Below are positions 27,772 through 36,294 of a stretch of 64,000 bases of DNA, piece after piece. The DNA comes from Mesobacillus subterraneus (GTDB lineage Bacteria > Bacillota > Bacilli > Bacillales > Cytobacillaceae), in the NCBI RefSeq assembly GCF_003937825.1, contig NZ_RSFW01000020.1, positions 62,001 to 126,000 of the forward strand, given 5' to 3'. Under the pieces are notes generated by a model. That model saw only the letters and a list, made by a program, of their open reading frames with translations. It had not been told where the DNA came from and made no database searches. Each line of letters begins with the position of its first letter. The stretch's first letter is position 1. The translations under genes were made by a program, and so were the position numbers.

Positions 27772-30651
27772 TTAAGCATTACTCGTGCTTTTTTCTTTTT
27801 CCTGAATTTGTTCCTTCATCCGCAGCCTGTCACGGTCGAGGATTGGTTTCAGGTATCTTCCTGTATAGGATTCAGGGATTTCGGCGATCTGTTCTGGCGT
27901 TCCAGTGCCGATAATCGTACCACCTCGGTCCCCGCCTTCCGGCCCAAGGTCGACGATGTAGTCCGCTGCCTTGATGACATCAAGGTTATGTTCAATCACC
28001 AGCACAGTATCCCCGTTTTCTACCAGGCGCTGGAGGACGATCAGCAGGCGGGAAATATCATCGACATGCAAGCCTGTTGTCGGCTCGTCAAGAATATAAA
28101 GCGAACGGCCTGTCGAGCGTCGGTGCAGCTCAGAAGCAAGCTTGACGCGCTGGGCCTCCCCGCCGGACAAAGTCGTAGCAGGCTGGCCAAGCGTGATGTA
28201 ACCGAGACCTACATCGTAAATCGTCTGCAGTTTGCGGGCGATTTTCGGAATGTTGGCGAAGAACTCGAGCGCATCTTCCACGGTCATATCCAGTATTTCA
28301 GAAATGTTTTTCCCTTTATATTTCACTTCCAGCGTTTCGCGGTTGTAGCGCTTGCCATGGCAGACTTCGCAAGGCACATAAACGTCAGGCAGGAAGTGCA
28401 TCTCGATCTTGATGATTCCATCACCGCGGCAGGCTTCACAGCGTCCGCCTTTCACGTTAAAGCTGAAACGGCCTTTTTTATAGCCGCGGACCTTCGCTTC
28501 ATTCGTTGTGGCGAATACATCGCGAATATCATCGAATACCCCTGTATAGGTTGCCGGGTTCGACCTTGGTGTACGGCCGATTGGCGACTGGTCAATATCG
28601 ATGACCTTGTCGAGGTGTTCAACCCCTTTGATTTCCCGGAACTCGCCCGGCTTGCTTTTCGCTCGATGCAGCCTCATCGCGAGTGATTTATGCAGGATTT
28701 CATTGATCAATGTACTTTTACCCGATCCGGACACCCCTGTAACCGCCATGAAGGTACCGAGCGGGAACTTCACACTGACATTCTTCAGGTTATTTTCCTT
28801 TGCCCCTTTGATCTCGATATAGCGGCCATCTGGCTTGCGGCGCTCAATTGGCAGCGGGATGAACTTTTTGCCTGACAGGTACTGGCCAGTCAGCGAGTTC
28901 GGGTCATCCATTACCTGAGCCGGCGTCCCCTGGGAGATGATCTCGCCGCCGTGAACTCCTGCTCCAGGACCGATATCGATCAAATGGTCAGCGGCAAGCA
29001 TCGTATCTTCATCATGCTCGACCACTATCAACGTATTGCCGATATCACGCATGTTTTTCAGTGTATCGATCAGCCTGTCATTATCGCGCTGATGAAGTCC
29101 GATGGATGGTTCATCGAGGATGTAAAGAACCCCTGTCAGGCGGGAACCGATCTGGGTTGCCAGCCTGATCCGCTGTGCTTCACCACCGGAAAGCGTACCG
29201 GCAGCACGACTCATCGTCAGGTAATCCAGTCCTACATTGATCAGAAAGCCCAGACGCTCCGTGATTTCACGGAAAATCATGTTGGCGATTTTCATCTCTT
29301 TCTCAGAAAGCTCAAGGCCCTCGAAAAATTGGTGTGCCTCTTCCACCGATAACGAAGTCACTTCGCCAATATGGCGGCCATCGACAAGGACGGCAAGGGA
29401 TTCACGCTTCAGCCTGTAGCCTTTGCATGTCGGGCAGGCGTGCTCGCCCATATACTTTTCCATTTGTTCACGGATATAATCCGAGCTTGTTTCCTTATAG
29501 CGTCGCTCGATATTTTTCAGGACGCCCTCGAAAACGATATAGTTTTCGCGAACCTGCCCCCAGTCGTTTTCATAGCGGAAGTAAATCCGGTCCTTCGGAG
29601 AACCATAAAGAATTTTCTCCAGCTGCTTTTCTGGAAGGTCTTTTACCGGGACATCCATATCGATTCCGTAATGGTTGCAGACAGCCTCTAGCAGCTGCGG
29701 GTAATATTGTGAGCTCGTCGGTTCCCAAGGAGCGATGGCATGCTGTTTCAAGGATAGTTCCTTGTTCGGGATGACTAGGTCCACGTCGACCTCCAGCTTC
29801 GCACCAAGACCGTCACATTCCGGACAAGCGCCGAAAGGACTGTTGAAAGAAAACATGCGCGGCTCCAACTCGCCGATTGAGAATCCGCAGATTGGGCAGG
29901 CATGGTTCTCGCTGAACATCAATTCTTCTTCGCCGATGACGTCAATGAGGACATTGCCTTCACCAAGCTTTAGAGCGCTCTCCAACGAATCTGCCAGGCG
30001 GGCTGCAATCCCCTCCTTGACAACAATCCGGTCAATGACGACTTCAATCGAATGCTTCTTGTTTTTCTCCAGCTCGATCTCATCGCCAAGGTCATGCATT
30101 TCTCCGTCAATCCGGACTCGGACATAGCCCTGCTTTTTCACATCCTCAAGGACTTTGACATGAGTTCCTTTTCGGCCGGAAACCAGCGGGGCAAGGATTT
30201 GCAGCTTTGTCCTTTCCGGATATTCGAGCACCCGGTCAACCATTTGCTCGATTGTTTGCGAGTGAATCTCTACATTATGCACCGGGCAGACCGGACGGCC
30301 GACCCTTGCGAATAATAAACGAAGATAATCATAGATTTCTGTCACCGTTCCAACTGTTGAACGGGGGTTGCGGCTTGTTGTCTTCTGGTCGATTGAGATG
30401 GCCGGCGACAGCCCTTCAATAGAATCGACATCCGGCTTGTCCATCTGGCCAAGGAACTGGCGCGCATATGCAGACAATGATTCCACATAACGGCGCTGTC
30501 CCTCTGCGTAAATGGTGTCGAAAGCCAGCGAGGACTTTCCTGAACCGGAAAGCCCTGTCAGCACTACAAGCTTATCTCTCGGAATGGTGACATCTAAATT
30601 CTTCAAATTATGGGCTCTGGCGCCTTTAACGATCAGTTTATCCATAGCCAT
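27772..30651 (-). CDS. uvrA: Excinuclease ABC subunit A
   Basis: A 959-residue DNA damage sensor with two ABC ATPase modules. The first Walker A is [20 protein letters not shown] and the second [16 protein letters not shown]. Each module is split by a zinc module (CPICGF...CPECDGLG and CEACRGDGI...CEVCHGKRY). Signature motifs are [18 protein letters not shown] and [17 protein letters not shown]. UvrA2 loads UvrB onto lesions. It starts 7 bases after the uvrB stop, forming the uvrBA operon. Confidence 0.98.
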   Translation of the reverse strand: MAMDKLIVKGARAHNLKNLDVTIPRDKLVVLTGLSGSGKSSLAFDTIYAEGQRRYVESLSAYARQFLGQMDKPDVDSIEGLSPAISIDQKTTSRNPRSTVGTVTEIYDYLRLLFARVGRPVCPVHNVEIHSQTIEQMVDRVLEYPERTKLQILAPLVSGRKGTHVKVLEDVKKQGYVRVRIDGEMHDLGDEIELEKNKKHSIEVVIDRIVVKEGIAARLADSLESALKLGEGNVLIDVIGEEELMFSENHACPICGFSIGELEPRMFSFNSPFGACPECDGLGAKLEVDVDLVIPNKELSLKQHAIAPWEPTSSQYYPQLLEAVCNHYGIDMDVPVKDLPEKQLEKILYGSPKDRIYFRYENDWGQVRENYIVFEGVLKNIERRYKETSSDYIREQMEKYMGEHACPTCKGYRLKRESLAVLVDGRHIGEVTSLSVEEAHQFFEGLELSEKEMKIANMIFREITERLGFLINVGLDYLTMSRAAGTLSGGEAQRIRLATQIGSRLTGVLYILDEPSIGLHQRDNDRLIDTLKNMRDIGNTLIVVEHDEDTMLAADHLIDIGPGAGVHGGEIISQGTPAQVMDDPNSLTGQYLSGKKFIPLPIERRKPDGRYIEIKGAKENNLKNVSVKFPLGTFMAVTGVSGSGKSTLINEILHKSLAMRLHRAKSKPGEFREIKGVEHLDKVIDIDQSPIGRTPRSNPATYTGVFDDIRDVFATTNEAKVRGYKKGRFSFNVKGGRCEACRGDGIIKIEMHFLPDVYVPCEVCHGKRYNRETLEVKYKGKNISEILDMTVEDALEFFANIPKIARKLQTIYDVGLGYITLGQPATTLSGGEAQRVKLASELHRRSTGRSLYILDEPTTGLHVDDISRLLIVLQRLVENGDTVLVIEHNLDVIKAADYIVDLGPEGGDRGGTIIGTGTPEQIAEIPESYTGRYLKPILDRDRLRMKEQIQEKEKSTSNA

Positions 30652-30658
30652 GGCATCG

Positions 30659-32638
30659 TCATCCTTCCGCTTTTAACTCAAGAATGAGGTCACGCAGCTC
30701 GGCAGCCCGCTCGAAATTGAGTGCCTTCGCCGCTTCCTTCATTTCTTTTTCCATATTTAAAATCACTTGTTCGCGATCCTTCTTGTTCAGCTTCTTCAAG
30801 CCTTCTGCCGGGCTGTATCCTTCTTGCTCCTCAGCAGCGATTGTCGCACGGATTACATCGCGGATTTCCTTCTGGATCGTTTGCGGTGTAATACCATGCT
30901 TTTCATTATATTCTTCCTGGATCGCGCGGCGGCGCGCCGTTTCGCTGATCGCTTTTTCCATCGAATCGGTTCTCTTGTCAGCATACATGATGACGTGTCC
31001 GCTGGCATTCCTCGCCGCACGGCCAATCGTCTGGATGAGCGAACGTTCTGAACGAAGGAAGCCTTCCTTGTCCGCGTCGAGTATCGCCACCAGCGAAACC
31101 TCCGGAATATCGAGACCTTCCCTTAACAGGTTGATTCCGACGAGGACATCGTACTTACCCATACGAAGCTCGCGGATAATTTCGATCCGTTCGAGCGTCT
31201 TTATTTCGGAATGCAGATACTGGACTTTGATGCCGATTTCTTTGAGGTAGTCGGTCAGGTCTTCAGACATCTTTTTCGTCAGTGTCGTGATCAAGACGCG
31301 TTCATTCCGCTTCGTCCGTTCCTGGATTTCCCCGATCAGGTCGTCTATTTGTCCTTCGATCGGTCTTACATCAATCGTTGGATCAAGAAGGCCTGTAGGG
31401 CGGATGATCTGCTGGACCATCTCAGGTGTATGCTCGAGTTCATATGGTCCAGGAGTGGCCGATACAAACACGGCCTGTTTGACATGGTTCTCAAATTCCG
31501 CAAATGTCAGCGGGCGGTTGTCCATCGCGGATGGCAGGCGGAAACCGTGGTCAACAAGCACCTGCTTGCGCGCCTGGTCACCATTAAACATTCCCCTTAT
31601 TTGCGGCAATGTAACATGCGACTCATCGACGACAATCAAAAAGTCATCCGGGAAATAATCGAGCAATGTATACGGTGTCGCACCCGCAGGCCTCAAGGTC
31701 AGATGGCGCGAATAATTTTCGATGCCAGAACAGAAGCCCATCTCACGCATCATTTCGAGGTCATACCTGGTACGCTGTTCAAGCCTTTGTGCTTCAAGCA
31801 GCTTTTCCTCGGCACGCAGCACTTCAAGTCGCTCTTCCAGCTCTTTTTCAATGTTCTCTATGGCAATCTTGAGCTTTTCCTCGCGGGTTACGAAGTGGGA
31901 TGCCGGGAAGATGGCGACATGGTCACGCTCGCCAATGATTTCGCCAGTTAGGGCATCGACTTCCCGGATCCGGTCGATCTCATCGCCGAAAAACTCGACC
32001 CGCATGCAGTGCTCATCACGGGATACCGGGAAAATCTCGACGACATCGCCACGGACACGGAACGTCCCGCGCTTGAAGTCAATATCATTCCGTTCATACT
32101 GGACGTCAACCAGCCTGTGGAGGAGCTTATTGCGCTCGATTTCCATGCCGGTCCTCAGCGACACGACCATGTCCCGGTATTCATCCGGATTACCGAGGCC
32201 ATAGATGCAGGAAACACTGGCGATGATGATGACATCCTTGCGCTCGAACAGAGACGAGGTGGCCGAGTGGCGCAGCTTATCGATCTCATCATTGATGCTG
32301 GCGTCCTTTTCAATGAACGTATCCGTCTGCGGCACATAGGCCTCTGGCTGATAATAATCATAGTAGCTGACGAAATATTCAACCGCGTTGTTCGGGAAAA
32401 ATTCCTTGAACTCGCTGTAAAGCTGGCCGGCAAGGGTTTTATTGTGGGCGATCACAAGCGTCGGCTTGTTCACTTCCTTGATCACATTCGAAATTGTGAA
32501 CGTCTTCCCTGTTCCTGTCGCACCAAGAAGCGTCTGATGCTTCTTGTTATTGCGAATCCCTTTTACCAGCTCCTGAATGGCTGCAGGCTGGTCCCCCTGC
32601 GGAGAATACTTCGAGACTAATTCAAATTGGTCCTTCAC
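30659..32638 (-). CDS. uvrB: Excinuclease ABC subunit B
   Basis: A 659-residue helicase-like repair protein starting at GTG 32638 with GGAGG upstream. Walker A is [12 protein letters not shown], the damage-clamping beta-hairpin is [20 protein letters not shown], the Walker B region is IVVDESHVT, and helicase motifs V/VI ([26 protein letters not shown]) are intact. The C-terminal UVR domain ([20 protein letters not shown]) contacts UvrC. A LexA-type box lies upstream, so it is probably SOS-induced. Confidence 0.98.
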   Translation of the reverse strand: MKDQFELVSKYSPQGDQPAAIQELVKGIRNNKKHQTLLGATGTGKTFTISNVIKEVNKPTLVIAHNKTLAGQLYSEFKEFFPNNAVEYFVSYYDYYQPEAYVPQTDTFIEKDASINDEIDKLRHSATSSLFERKDVIIIASVSCIYGLGNPDEYRDMVVSLRTGMEIERNKLLHRLVDVQYERNDIDFKRGTFRVRGDVVEIFPVSRDEHCMRVEFFGDEIDRIREVDALTGEIIGERDHVAIFPASHFVTREEKLKIAIENIEKELEERLEVLRAEEKLLEAQRLEQRTRYDLEMMREMGFCSGIENYSRHLTLRPAGATPYTLLDYFPDDFLIVVDESHVTLPQIRGMFNGDQARKQVLVDHGFRLPSAMDNRPLTFAEFENHVKQAVFVSATPGPYELEHTPEMVQQIIRPTGLLDPTIDVRPIEGQIDDLIGEIQERTKRNERVLITTLTKKMSEDLTDYLKEIGIKVQYLHSEIKTLERIEIIRELRMGKYDVLVGINLLREGLDIPEVSLVAILDADKEGFLRSERSLIQTIGRAARNASGHVIMYADKRTDSMEKAISETARRRAIQEEYNEKHGITPQTIQKEIRDVIRATIAAEEQEGYSPAEGLKKLNKKDREQVILNMEKEMKEAAKALNFERAAELRDLILELKAEG

Positions 32639-32732
32639 AGAAAAGCCTCCTGTAATTTTATTTCGTTCAGATTCTAAGAATAGAACCTTCTTATATATAA
32701 GCCTTACATTGATGTCAAAAAGTCATATCCTC

Positions 32733-32784
32733 ATTCTACCACAAAGCATGTAAAACAAACCAATAAAAAGCGAACAAACATTCG
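32733..32784 (-). promoter_or_regulatory. uvrBA promoter region with LexA (DinR) box
   Basis: CGAACAAACATTCG (32771-32784) matches the Bacillus LexA box CGAAC-N4-GTTCG with one mismatch. A -10 hexamer TAGAAT (minus strand, 32738-32733) lies downstream, and a weak -35 lies between them. The box is about 130 bases before uvrB, an expected SOS target. Confidence 0.65.
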
Positions 32785-32910
32785 AATTCGGTGGGTTATT
32801 TTATGATAAGTGGGGATGGTTAGTGTTTTGAGAGTGGCGAATAGCTGCAAATGGGGGAGGGATTCAGTAAAAGGGCTTTTTTGGGGACAAGATTGATGTG
32901 GGTGGGGCGG

Positions 32911-33007
32911 ATATTCCCCGTTAGCTGACTTTTATTCCCCGTTGCGTGAACTTTATTCCCCGTTGGGCGAGGTTTATTCCCCGTTGGACCGAGTTTATTC
33001 CCCATTG
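32911..33007. repeat. Phased intergenic array C: five TTTATTCCCCGTTG cores at 21-bp period
   Basis: The core ATTCCCCGTT begins at 32913, 32934, 32955, 32976 and 32997, a perfect 21-bp period. About 14 bases are constant and 7 vary between units. The last unit has CCCCATT. The same core with the same period recurs at 54571-54672. It lies in the 520-base gap between csbA and uvrB. An open frame through it would encode a 7-residue repeat (YSPLxxV), but it has no convincing start. Confidence 0.92.
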
Positions 33008-33073
33008 AGGCAATTGCACACTTATTTCATGCATGATTCAGGTGAAAACCACTTATATAGGCACGATTCCACC

Positions 33074-33093
33074 TTAATCAAACGTTTGATTAA
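33074..33093. repeat. 20-bp perfect palindrome, copy 2
   Basis: Identical to 15740-15759 and also intergenic, between array C and the csbA terminator region. It is probably an operator for a dimeric regulator or a dispersed palindromic repeat; the sequence alone cannot decide. Confidence 0.8.
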
Positions 33094-33159
33094 ACACCCA
33101 CAACCCTTTATTCATAAGAAAAACCCACCGAATTGAGTTCGGCAGGTTTACTTTTATCC

Positions 33160-33393
33160 TTATTGCTTGTTGCGGTTCTTTTTCATCATTTGATTGGCGA
33201 AATAGAATCCTACGGTCAAAGAAAAGGCATCGACAACGATCAGCAGGAAGGAATCGGTGTACCCTTTATAAACAGAAGCGGCGATCAACGCGACAGTCAA
33301 CACGAGTGCAAGGATGTGATTATAGGCAACCCTGGTGAAAAACACGACCATGAAACCAGGGAGTAGCAGTGCAGATAAATATTTCAGCACCAA
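33160..33393 (-). CDS. csbA: CsbA-like small membrane protein
   Basis: A 77-residue hydrophobic protein with three membrane segments and a basic C-terminus (MMKKNRNKQ). Size, the TRVAYNHILALVLTVALIAASVYKGYTDS pattern and the position just upstream of uvrBA match CsbA of B. subtilis, a general-stress protein. TTG at 33393 is preferred because GAGGTG is 7 bases upstream; the only in-frame ATG overlaps that site. I did not find a convincing sigma-B promoter. Confidence 0.8.
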   Translation of the reverse strand: MVLKYLSALLLPGFMVVFFTRVAYNHILALVLTVALIAASVYKGYTDSFLLIVVDAFSLTVGFYFANQMMKKNRNKQ

Positions 33394-33493
33394 TTCGTAA
33401 CACCTCATTCAGCTAAAATTCCAAATAGTTTAAAATTGTCTTTTTTAAAATATATCTCTTTTGGAGGCTGGTTACAAGAAACTTTCATTATTG

Positions 33494-33516
33494 AAAAAAA
33501 GCATGCAACCGCATGC
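33494..33516 (-). terminator. Terminator after the EAL/HDOD gene
   Basis: GCATGC (33501-33506) and GCATGC (33511-33516) form a short GC stem extended by AAA/TTT pairs. The A7 run at 33494-33500 gives a U-run for leftward transcription. Confidence 0.75.
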
Positions 33517-33524
33517 TTTAATGA

Positions 33525-34769
33525 TTATGGATTGACTTCACTCAAAATTTTCGCAGCCCAATCACTTGCTTCGCCGTATAGCCTGAAAAGCTCTTCTTGC
33601 GGCATCGTTGTTGGGTTGAACGATATTTCATGATTTTCATGGAAGGCTTGCTCCACATCTTTTAAAAATTGAAGTACTATATACTCGTCATTCTTTTCTC
33701 CTGACAATGCATCCTTGAGCTCGTTGCTTAATGGGAGGTCTTCCAGAAGGTCTTCCATTGGAAGATGCAGCAAGGAATCTATCAAGGAAAACATTCCAAG
33801 CAGGAAGTATTTCGAGGCGAGCACTTCCCTGCCTACCTTCCTTCCAATCAACTCGCCAAGCTTCCCCCGCTTAAGCGATAATTCAATGATTTCCCGTTCC
33901 TTTGATGCCCCATCTGTTCCCCGGTCGGCTCCCCTGATTGCAAGGACATAAATCCATTTCTTGATTTCGTTCAGCCCCAGGAGAATAATGGCTTGCTTAA
34001 TGGAGGAAACCTCATTTCTCGGGCGGAACACCGGATTATTAATGAGCCTGAGCAATTTATAGGAGAGCGAGATGTCACGTTCGATGACGTCCTTGATTTT
34101 TTCAAGATCAGGTTCTGGACTCTCGATTTCTTTTAAAATCTGAAAATAAGAATGATAGTATGATGGAATATCATAGCTATTCAAAATGACCGGTTTGCTA
34201 AAATAAAATCCCTGGAAATAGACGAAGCCATCTTCCTTTGCTTCTATGTATTCTTCGATTGTTTCGACTTTTTCGGCGAGGATCCGGATCTCCCGGTCTT
34301 TAATAAACCGGATCATTTCCTGGCGGTCAGCTCGAGTGGTGCTGCGGAAATCAATCTTGATAATATCGATATAATCCAATAGCTGGACTGTCAGGTCATT
34401 CCACTGTGAGACAAAGAAGTCATCCAGGGCGATGGTATAACCATGAGCCTTCAGCTCCTTGCAAATCTGGAGAGTATCCTCATTCAATTCAACTGTCTCA
34501 AGGATTTCCACGACAATGGATAATGGATTGAAGTAGGAAGGAACCCCAAGCTTCAAGAGCTTTTCGGTAAAATTAATGAAACAAGGCTTGCCATTTGAAA
34601 GCTCTTTAATGCCAATATTCAAAAAACTATTTACAATCACATCTGTTGTGGCCTGGTCTCCGTTCGTGTGCTGATAATTATTGGCCGTGCTGCTTCGATA
34701 TAATAATTCGTAAGCAATAGTCTTTTCATTTATATCAAATATCGGCTGCCTGGCAACATAAATATCCAT
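33525..34769 (-). CDS. yuxH: EAL-like plus HDOD domain signalling protein (YuxH-like)
   Basis: A 414-residue protein. Residues ~1-200 resemble an EAL domain, but the signature is YELLYRS instead of EALLR and the usual metal-binding acids are largely missing, so it is unlikely to hydrolyse cyclic di-GMP. Residues ~205-400 form an HDOD domain (LSYKLLRLINNPVFRPRNEVSSIKQAIILLG), a regulatory relative of HD hydrolases. ATG 34769 follows AGGAGG; the longer frame to 34802 is unsupported. B. subtilis YuxH has this architecture. The role is probably protein-protein signalling. Confidence 0.85.
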   Translation of the reverse strand: MDIYVARQPIFDINEKTIAYELLYRSSTANNYQHTNGDQATTDVIVNSFLNIGIKELSNGKPCFINFTEKLLKLGVPSYFNPLSIVVEILETVELNEDTLQICKELKAHGYTIALDDFFVSQWNDLTVQLLDYIDIIKIDFRSTTRADRQEMIRFIKDREIRILAEKVETIEEYIEAKEDGFVYFQGFYFSKPVILNSYDIPSYYHSYFQILKEIESPEPDLEKIKDVIERDISLSYKLLRLINNPVFRPRNEVSSIKQAIILLGLNEIKKWIYVLAIRGADRGTDGASKEREIIELSLKRGKLGELIGRKVGREVLASKYFLLGMFSLIDSLLHLPMEDLLEDLPLSNELKDALSGEKNDEYIVLQFLKDVEQAFHENHEISFNPTTMPQEELFRLYGEASDWAAKILSEVNP

Positions 34770-34899
34770 AATATTCCTCCTGGAGACACATTCAAAACCC
34801 AATCTATGAAATAATTAATAATGTTTGTGTAGAAAAAATATACTATTATTTTACAAGTTTTACAAGAGTCTTGGAGTATTTACCATATTTTATATTAAA

Positions 34900-35466
34900 T
34901 TAAGAAAAATGATTTTCCGTCAGCCGCTTGATCTTTTTGCGGATGGACTCTCTTGTCCGTCCGACCAGATCAGCAATTTCTGCCAGCGTTTTTCCACAGC
35001 AATACAATTCAAGTACCTGCTTTTCTTCCTGCTTCGTCCATGATTTGTAATTCGTGACTTGCCTGGCGATTTTCCGCTCTTCTGCCACCCAGGCAGGCTC
35101 TGGAGGTAGTGCGTCAGGCTCGAGTTTGGAGAAGTTAATTTTATGGCGGTTATGTTCTGCCCATGACCAAAAATCATCTATGTTTATGAAGGTAAATCTC
35201 TTTTTATTGCGGGTAATCCGTTGATATGAATCAAGCTCATGGTTGAGGATCCACTGCATGACTGTATTTCGGTCAACGTTGAGGATTTTTGCCAGTTCCC
35301 CGGCGGTCAGCATTCCCGTGTAGGATTTGGTATGGGACAGACCCAATCTCGTAATCTTCACTTCGAGGGCCACGATGCTTCGGTTCAGCCTTTTCGCAAT
35401 AGTAGACAATGACTGGCTGCCAAGCTGGTCTTTAATCAGCTGAATATCTTCCGGTGCGTACTTCAT
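34900..35466 (-). CDS. Predicted DNA-binding protein with several helix-turn-helix segments
   Basis: A 188-residue protein I cannot name. Three HTH-like stretches are visible. The first is DIQLIKDQLGSQSLSTIAKRLNRS at the start. The second, near residues 50-75, resembles MerR/excisionase (LTAGELAKILNVDRNTVMQWI). The third is a Myb/SANT-like C-terminal segment (WTKQEEKQVLELYCCGKTLAEIADLVGRT). No effector domain is present. It could be a small regulator or nucleoid protein; similar proteins near phage or sporulation loci exist, but nothing nearby supports either. Confidence 0.6.
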   Translation of the reverse strand: MKYAPEDIQLIKDQLGSQSLSTIAKRLNRSIVALEVKITRLGLSHTKSYTGMLTAGELAKILNVDRNTVMQWILNHELDSYQRITRNKKRFTFINIDDFWSWAEHNRHKINFSKLEPDALPPEPAWVAEERKIARQVTNYKSWTKQEEKQVLELYCCGKTLAEIADLVGRTRESIRKKIKRLTENHFS

Positions 35467-35590
35467 CTAAAATCCAACCATCCTTCAATCTAAAATACTG
35501 TCATTTAATTTTCCTTGGCTTATTAAACCACATTTACACCCCCTCAAGAATACTGCCCACCGTATAAAATCCCGCATTCCATAATTTGCA

Positions 35591-35657
35591 TAAAACAGAG
35601 GCAAAACAGAGGGACGGTTCTCCTGTTTTTGGAAAAACAGGAGAACCGTCCCTCTCT
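35591..35657. repeat. REP-like palindromic element, copy 1
   Basis: A perfect 23-bp inverted repeat (arms 35608-35630 and 35633-35655, core GGGACGGTTCTCCTG) with a 2-base centre is preceded by a doubled AAAACAGAG motif. The same element in the opposite orientation lies at 43499-43564. It sits immediately after the GNAT gene stop on the minus strand and could also terminate that transcript. Confidence 0.9.
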
Positions 35658-35662
35658 GCAAC

Positions 35663-36070
35663 TTAGTATTTACGATACATTCCATGCGATTTTGGCAAGG
35701 TGTAAGCAAAACCGAATTGTTCATACAGTTTGTTTGCCGGGTCATCTGCTATCAGGCTGACATATGAGCCTTTGTATGTATGCTGGTCGAGGTATGCCAT
35801 GATTTCGGTCATTACCCGTTTTCCCAGCCCCATCCCCTGGTGACTTGGCTTAACGACAATGTCTACAATTTGAAAAGCTGTCCCTCCATCGCCAATGATC
35901 CTTCCCATTGCAATTAATTGTGATTCTTCATAAACAGTAACGGAAAATAAAGAGTTCTCCAAACCAATTCTGACTGCCTCGATCGATTTTCCGCTCATGC
36001 CTGCTTCTAGCCGCAGATTGATATAGTCTGAAGGTGCCGGGGGATGGTATGAATTGTTAAAATTGCTCAT
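35663..36070 (-). CDS. GNAT-family N-acetyltransferase
   Basis: A 135-residue acetyl-CoA-dependent acetyltransferase. The core motif is VDIVVKPSHQGMGLGKRVMTEIMAYL, where Q/RxxGxG binds acetyl-CoA pyrophosphate. ADDPANKLYEQFGF is motif B. AGGAG lies 9 bases before the ATG at 36070. The acceptor is unknown. It stands beside a truncated HAD gene and a repeat element, an area that seems to have been rearranged. Confidence 0.85.
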   Translation of the reverse strand: MSNFNNSYHPPAPSDYINLRLEAGMSGKSIEAVRIGLENSLFSVTVYEESQLIAMGRIIGDGGTAFQIVDIVVKPSHQGMGLGKRVMTEIMAYLDQHTYKGSYVSLIADDPANKLYEQFGFAYTLPKSHGMYRKY

Positions 36071-36113
36071 GTCCAGTCGCTCCTCTGTGTATATTCCTAA
36101 CCAGTTCCTTCAA

Positions 36114-36236
36114 TTACAGATGATAACTTCTAAGCCTTAAGTTATTTCTAATTCGATCGCTTAATCTTTCAAGCGATGCCTCACAATCCAGGAATGTTCC
36201 TTCAAAATCGAAGAATATAGCTTCTAAATTGGTCAC
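36114..36236 (-). pseudogene. N-terminal fragment of a HAD hydrolase (40 residues)
   Basis: GTG at 36236 is preceded by GGGAGG at a good distance, and the reading opens LEAIFFDFEGTFLDCEASLERL. This is HAD motif I with the usual DFDGT changed to DFEGT, which removes the acid/base Asp. A stop after 40 residues cuts off every other motif. The most likely reading is a decayed gene whose start signals survive; a functional mini-protein is less likely. Confidence 0.7.
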
Positions 36237-36252
36237 CTTATCCTCCCATTTC

Positions 36253-36285
36253 TTCAAAAAAGAACAGACCCAGTAGGCCTGTTCT
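36253..36285 (-). terminator. Terminator after the SLH-subtilase gene
   Basis: GAACAG (36262-36267) pairs with CTGTTC (36279-36284) around a short loop, with AAAAAA at 36255-36260 giving a leftward U-run. It lies 10 bases beyond the stop. Confidence 0.75.
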
Positions 36286-36294
36286 CATTTTACC

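Noticed and set aside
31211-31951. Long plus-strand ORF inside uvrB
   Set aside because: It is a mirror frame of uvrB with no start site or family match; the same applies to the large ORFs antisense to uvrA and to murP.
32911-33007. CRISPR array
   Set aside because: Repeats of ~14 bases with 7-base intervals are far too short, no leader or cas genes are present, and the spacing is a fixed 21 bases.
32820-33136. Repeat protein encoded across array C (YSPLxxV or TGNKxxP heptads)
   Set aside because: 21 bp being 7 codons makes any open frame look repetitive. Starts lack ribosome sites, and equivalent frames at array D have different ends.
33525-34769. Active cyclic di-GMP phosphodiesterase
   Set aside because: The EAL signature and several metal-binding acids are missing, so only a regulatory EAL-like fold is supported.
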